This document shows positions 60,690-64,000 of a stretch of 64,000 nt of DNA, piece after piece. Made by a program: the position numbers and the translations under genes. Origin of the DNA: JAVWMQ01 sp036646055 (GTDB lineage: Bacteria > Bacillota > Clostridia > Peptostreptococcales > Anaerovoracaceae). Location of the stretch: contig JAVXMY010000005.1 of assembly GCA_036646055.1 (NCBI GenBank), positions 62,001-126,000 of the forward strand, read 5' to 3'. The notes beneath the pieces are model-generated. The model saw nothing but the letters and a program-made list of their open reading frames with translations. It was not told the DNA's origin and did no database searches. The stretch's first letter is position 1; each line of letters begins with the position of its first letter.

Positions 60690-62033
60690 TTAGCAAACGC
60701 CCTGAGCCATCATAGCATCAGCAATCTTTAAGAAACCAGCGATGTTAGCACCAGCAACTAGGTTATCACCAAAGCCATATTCTTTAGCAGCACTAGCACA
60801 AGCAGCATGGATGTTAACCATGATGTCTTTTAGCTGAGCGTGTACAACTTCTGGAGCGAATACTGTCTTACCAGCGTTCTGTCCCATTTCGATACAAGAA
60901 CAAGCAACTCCACCAGCATTAGCAGCTTTAGAAGGTCCAACCTTTAAGCCTTTTTCCTGTAGGTAAGCGATTGCTTCGTTAGTTGAAGACATGTTTGATC
61001 CTTCGCAAACGAATTTACATCCGTTAGCAACGATAGCCTTAGCATCTTCAATTCTGATTTCGTTCTGAGTAGCACAAGGGATGTAAAGATCAGCTTTAAC
61101 TTCCCAAGGTTTTTTACCAGCAACAAATTTAGAACCAGCGAATTTTTCTGCATAAGGAGCACAAACATTCTTACCTGAAGATCTTAGAACCTGCATGTAA
61201 GCAATTTTTTCATCATCTAGACCAGCTTCATCAATGATGTAACCGTCTGGACCTGAAATTGTGATAACTTTTGCGCCTAATTCGTGAAGTTTTCTAGCTG
61301 TTCCCCATGAAACGTTACCAAATCCAGAGATAGCAACTGTCTTACCAGCTAATTTTTCTCCGTGTGATTCTAGCATTTCGTTAGCATAGTATACGATTCC
61401 GTATCCTGTAGCTTCAGTTCTTCCGTTTAGTCCACCCCATGTTAGACCTTTACCAGTTAGAACTCCTTCGTATCTGTTTACGATTTTCTTGTACTGACCG
61501 AACATGTATCCGATTTCTCTAGCACCAACACCTAAATCTCCAGCAGGGATATCTGTTGAAGGTCCGATGTGTCTGTATAATTCGTTCATGAACGCCTGGC
61601 AGAATCTCATTACTTCTGCATCAGATTTTCCGTTTGGATCGAAGTTTGCTCCACCTTTACCACCACCGATAGGTAGGCCAGTTAAGCTGTTTTTGAAGAT
61701 CTGTTCGAAACCTAAGAACTTAATGATTCCTGGGTATACGTTTGGAGCAAATCTTAAACCACCTTTGTAAGGTCCGATAGCGCTGTTGAACTGGTATCTG
61801 TATCCTTTGTTTACGTGGATTTTACCAGCATCGTCAACCCATTCTACCTTGAAAGTGATTCCTCTTTCAGGTTCTACTAATCTTTCAAGAATAGCATTTG
61901 CTTCGTATTCTGGGTGCTGCTCGATAACTGGAGCTAGTGAATGTAGAACTTCTTCTACTGTCTGGTGAAATTCTACTTCGCCAGGATTGTTTTTCTTACA
62001 ATCTTCGATTACTCTTTCAATGTAATTTGACAT
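60690..62033 (-). CDS. gdhA: Glutamate dehydrogenase (hexameric, probably NADP type)
   Basis: A 447-residue enzyme that interconverts glutamate and 2-oxoglutarate plus ammonia. The substrate motifs NSAIGPYKGGLRFAPNVYPG (about 83-102) and LTGLPIGGGKGGANFDPNGKS (about 118-138, active Lys) are present, followed by DIPAGDLGVGAREIGYMFGQYK (about 161-182), the nucleotide fold VAISGFGNVSWGTARKLHELG (about 232-252), and CEGSNMSSTNEA. Length fits the hexameric bacterial form. Codon use is biased towards the preferred set, suggesting high expression. AGGAGAAATAAA precedes the ATG and a consensus promoter precedes it. Confidence 0.94.
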   Translation of the reverse strand: MSNYIERVIEDCKKNNPGEVEFHQTVEEVLHSLAPVIEQHPEYEANAILERLVEPERGITFKVEWVDDAGKIHVNKGYRYQFNSAIGPYKGGLRFAPNVYPGIIKFLGFEQIFKNSLTGLPIGGGKGGANFDPNGKSDAEVMRFCQAFMNELYRHIGPSTDIPAGDLGVGAREIGYMFGQYKKIVNRYEGVLTGKGLTWGGLNGRTEATGYGIVYYANEMLESHGEKLAGKTVAISGFGNVSWGTARKLHELGAKVITISGPDGYIIDEAGLDDEKIAYMQVLRSSGKNVCAPYAEKFAGSKFVAGKKPWEVKADLYIPCATQNEIRIEDAKAIVANGCKFVCEGSNMSSTNEAIAYLQEKGLKVGPSKAANAGGVACSCIEMGQNAGKTVFAPEVVHAQLKDIMVNIHAACASAAKEYGFGDNLVAGANIAGFLKIADAMMAQGVC

Positions 62034-62086
62034 TTTATTTCTCCTATATTTTTAATAAAAAGATTTAAATTAAACTTACATACTAA

Positions 62087-62115
62087 AATATATCACTCTA
62101 ATAGGGTATCGTCAA
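62087..62115 (-). promoter_or_regulatory. Promoter of gdhA
   Basis: On the minus strand TTGACG (62115-62110), exact 17-base spacer, TATATT (62092-62087); about 54 bases before the start codon. Confidence 0.7.
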
Positions 62116-62128
62116 CCATAGTCTATGG
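62116..62128. promoter_or_regulatory. Candidate operator: perfect inverted repeat abutting the gdhA -35
   Basis: CCATAG-T-CTATGG, a 13-base perfect palindrome with a one-base centre, directly upstream of the gdhA -35 box. Its place fits a regulator site, but no factor can be named. Confidence 0.4.
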
Positions 62129-62252
62129 AAATATTTAAATGTTTTAATATTCAGACAACTAACAGTGACAACTTTAACAAGGATTCTTCTGTTTTTATGT
62201 GATTTAAGTACAAAGGTTATATGTTTTTTATTTAATAATATGTTTATATCGG

Positions 62253-62282
62253 TTGCAAGGTTACTACTCTATACTGTATACT
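62253..62282 (+). promoter_or_regulatory. Candidate promoter of mgtE
   Basis: TTGCAA (62253-62258), 18 bases, TATACT (62277-62282), 24 bases before the start codon. The 270-base gap to gdhA shows no Mg-sensing riboswitch core that I recognise. Confidence 0.5.
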
Positions 62283-62305
62283 TTAATAAGTGAGAGGAGG
62301 TCAGT

Positions 62306-63697
62306 ATGAAAGAAAAAATACCCTTTGAAGAATTAGTAGAACATATAATAGAATTGGCAAGAAATAAGAGGTTTAAGGATATTAGACAAGAGATTATTGA
62401 CAATAAACTTAATTCAGCAGATATTGGTGAAGTATTAGAAGAAGTTTTTGAATACGTTGGTATTGAAGAAACAATTATTATTTTTAGACTTTTACCCAAA
62501 GATTATTCTGTTGATGTTTTTTCGTACTTACCTATTGATGATCAAGTTGAAATTATAAATGCTATTACTCAAAATGAAATTAACTACATTATTGATGAGC
62601 TTGACTTTGACGATAAAATTGACGTATTAGAAGAATTACCAGCATTTGTGGTAAATAAGATTCTTGAAAATACACCTAAGAATGAACGAAAGCAAATTAA
62701 TACCTTTTTGAATTACCCTGACGATTGTGCAGGGACTCTTATGACCCCAGATTATATTAGCTTAGAGGCTAGTATGACTGTTAGGGAAGCATTGTTACAT
62801 ATTAAAAAAGAAGGAATGGATTCAGAGACAATCTATACTTGTTATGTAAAATCCCCAGGACGTATATTAGAAGGTATTATATCCTTAAAGACATTGGTTA
62901 TTTGTGATGATGATGAAATCATAGAAAACTTAATGCACAAAGACTTTGTTGAAATAAATGTTTACGAAGACCAAGAAGAAGTTTCTGAGAAATTTAAGAA
63001 GTACGGTTTTCTAGCTATACCTGTTGTAGATAATGAAAATAGACTTGTTGGTATTATTACTGTCGATGATATTTTTGATGTAATTGAAGAAGAGGCAACA
63101 GAAGACTTCGAAAGAATGGCGGGAGTAATTGACGGTTCTGATACTGAATATTTAGATTTAAGTGTTTGGGCTCATGTAAAGAATAGATTTCCATGGTTAT
63201 TCTTTTTAATGTTGTCCTATATGATTACAGGTGCAATAATAACTAAATTTGAAGCATCTTTATCACAGGTTATTGCTTTAGTTGCTTACATGCCTATGTT
63301 AATGGGGACTGGAGGTAACTCGGGTTCACAGTCTGCTACACTTGTTATTAGAAGCATGTCTATTGGAGATATTAACCTTAAAGACGTTTGGCGGGTATTG
63401 TGGAAAGAGTTTAGAGTCGGAATAATAATAGGTATAGGGTTAAGTGTTCTTAACTTTATTAGAATAATGATTGAACAGCGAAATGATCCTGAAGGAATAT
63501 TGATTGCAATAACTGTTTGTAGTGCAATGATTATAGTTGTAATTGCAGCAAAATCTATTGGTAGCATGTTACCTTTGTTAGCTAAGAAATTTGGAATTGA
63601 CCCTGCATTAATGGCCAGTCCAATGATTTCTTCCTTAACGGATACAGTTTCTGTTATAACTTATTTCTTATTGGCTAAAATGGTATTAGGCATTTAA
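62306..63697 (+). CDS. mgtE: Magnesium transporter MgtE
   Basis: A 463-residue MgtE: an N-terminal acidic helical domain (about 1-130, with PKDYSVDVFSYLPIDDQVEII), two CBS domains (about 135-260; MTPDYISLEASMTVREALLHI and GFLAIPVVDNENRLVGIITVDDIFDVI), and five C-terminal membrane helices with the pore motif GTGGNSGSQSATLVIRSM (about 333-350) and DPALMASPMISSLTDTVSVITYF. It takes up Mg2+, gated by the cytoplasmic domains. GAGAGGAGG lies before ATG 62306. Confidence 0.95.
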   Translation: MKEKIPFEELVEHIIELARNKRFKDIRQEIIDNKLNSADIGEVLEEVFEYVGIEETIIIFRLLPKDYSVDVFSYLPIDDQVEIINAITQNEINYIIDELDFDDKIDVLEELPAFVVNKILENTPKNERKQINTFLNYPDDCAGTLMTPDYISLEASMTVREALLHIKKEGMDSETIYTCYVKSPGRILEGIISLKTLVICDDDEIIENLMHKDFVEINVYEDQEEVSEKFKKYGFLAIPVVDNENRLVGIITVDDIFDVIEEEATEDFERMAGVIDGSDTEYLDLSVWAHVKNRFPWLFFLMLSYMITGAIITKFEASLSQVIALVAYMPMLMGTGGNSGSQSATLVIRSMSIGDINLKDVWRVLWKEFRVGIIIGIGLSVLNFIRIMIEQRNDPEGILIAITVCSAMIIVVIAAKSIGSMLPLLAKKFGIDPALMASPMISSLTDTVSVITYFLLAKMVLGI

Positions 63698-63717
63698 ATG
63701 TTTTGAGAGGTGGTAAA

Positions 63718-64000
63718 GTGAATATTGAAAATATTAGTATAAAAAAAAGAACAGAAAATACTCATAAAGGTTCTTATGGTACTGTTTTAATAATAGCTGG
63801 TTCAGTTGGTATGACTGGAGCTGCAATGATGTGCGGCAAAGCGGCACTAAAATCCGGAGTTGGAATGGTTAAATTCTTTGTTCCAGAGGAGCTGTTTCAT
63901 ATTTTGCAAATAGGTGTTCCAGAAGCAACGTGCATTGTAAGGGATATAGACAATATTAACTTATTTGATTTTGATGCTATTGCATTAGGCCCTGGACTTG
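63718..64000 (+). CDS. nnrD: ADP-dependent NAD(P)H-hydrate dehydratase, N-terminal part (3' end outside window)
   Basis: GTG 63718, after GAGAGGTGG, opens a frame that stays open to the end of the window (94 residues seen). The sequence KRTENTHKGSYGTVLIIAGSVGMTGAAMMCGKAALKSGVGMVKF is the start of the YjeF C-terminal (NnrD) domain, and DFDAIALGPGL near the window end is the nucleotide-site region. It repairs hydrated NAD(P)H. The epimerase domain (NnrE) often fused before it is absent, so this is either stand-alone or paired elsewhere. It is 20 bases after mgtE and probably co-transcribed. Confidence 0.85.
   Translation, partial: MNIENISIKKRTENTHKGSYGTVLIIAGSVGMTGAAMMCGKAALKSGVGMVKFFVPEELFHILQIGVPEATCIVRDIDNINLFDFDAIALGPGL

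Noticed and set aside
61504..61968. Plus-strand frames inside gdhA
   Set aside because: Antisense to conserved glutamate dehydrogenase motifs; caused by codon bias of gdhA.
62034..62305. Mg-sensing (M-box) leader for mgtE
   Set aside because: The candidate promoter at 62253-62282 leaves a leader of under 25 bases, and no conserved M-box core is visible upstream.
1..64000. CRISPR array, insertion sequence, prophage, tRNA or rRNA
   Set aside because: I found no regularly spaced repeats, transposase or phage genes, and no tRNA or rRNA sequence that I could recognise on either strand.

Overview
The window is a continuous piece of an A+T-rich chromosome (about one third G+C by eye) from a low-GC Gram-positive anaerobe, most probably class Clostridia. 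Points in favour: strong AGGAGG-type ribosome binding sites, TTG and GTG starts, an IspH-ribosomal S1 fusion, a class 1B dihydroorotate dehydrogenase (PyrD plus PyrK), a secretin-less Tad pilus locus with clostridial accessory families (Flp1-like, DUF5702, DUF6382-like), NhaC, arginase, D-serine ammonia-lyase and a hexameric-type glutamate dehydrogenase, which suggest an amino-acid fermenter. I see no rRNA, tRNA, CRISPR array, insertion sequence or prophage. Species cannot be named from the sequence.

Layout. 1-795: end of a Na/Pi cotransporter. 899-6959: a Tad (type IVc) pilus locus whose CpaF ATPase gene carries an in-frame stop and which lacks a prepilin peptidase, TadZ and CpaB in the window. 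7050-10831: HdeD-like membrane protein, RarA and the IspH-S1 fusion. 10940-12369: Sfp-type phosphopantetheinyl transferase and a DMT permease. 12423-18947: a tightly packed run of recX, tcdA, an unknown gene, coaB-like, rmuC, a phosphoesterase, deoB and pdp. 19044-21451: two secreted or surface proteins (SH3-glucosaminidase and a cohesin-like anchored protein). 21497-26135 (minus): M29 aminopeptidase, RluA, NAD kinase and PepF. 26216-33218: murI, an unknown acidic protein, rarD, a YkvI-metallo-beta-lactamase fusion, an M16 peptidase, dut and dgt. 33258-34785 (minus): enoyl-CoA hydratase and thiamine pyrophosphokinase.

34879-35175 is an orphan transcription unit with promoter, several hairpins, terminator and no reading frame; it is the best candidate for an undescribed element. 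35270-43069: DUF975 membrane protein, MurE-like ligase, ClC-like channel, a GDPD-fold protein without its catalytic residues, an isochorismatase-type hydrolase, a YkpA-like ABC-F protein and a lipid kinase. 43088-48747: a complete pyrC-K-D-F-E-B-I operon with its own promoter and a strong terminator. 48912-57108: NhaC, arginase, D-serine ammonia-lyase, two FAD proteins and GpmI. 57194-64000: addA, gdhA, mgtE and the start of an NAD(P)H-hydrate dehydratase gene.

Most genes are housekeeping. The unusual content lies in gene architecture: an interrupted CpaF, two in-frame fusions that each have a ribosome binding site at the junction (IspH/S1 and YkvI/MBL), a TadE-like protein with two Cys/His modules, several proteins missing canonical catalytic residues, and the orphan structured RNA.
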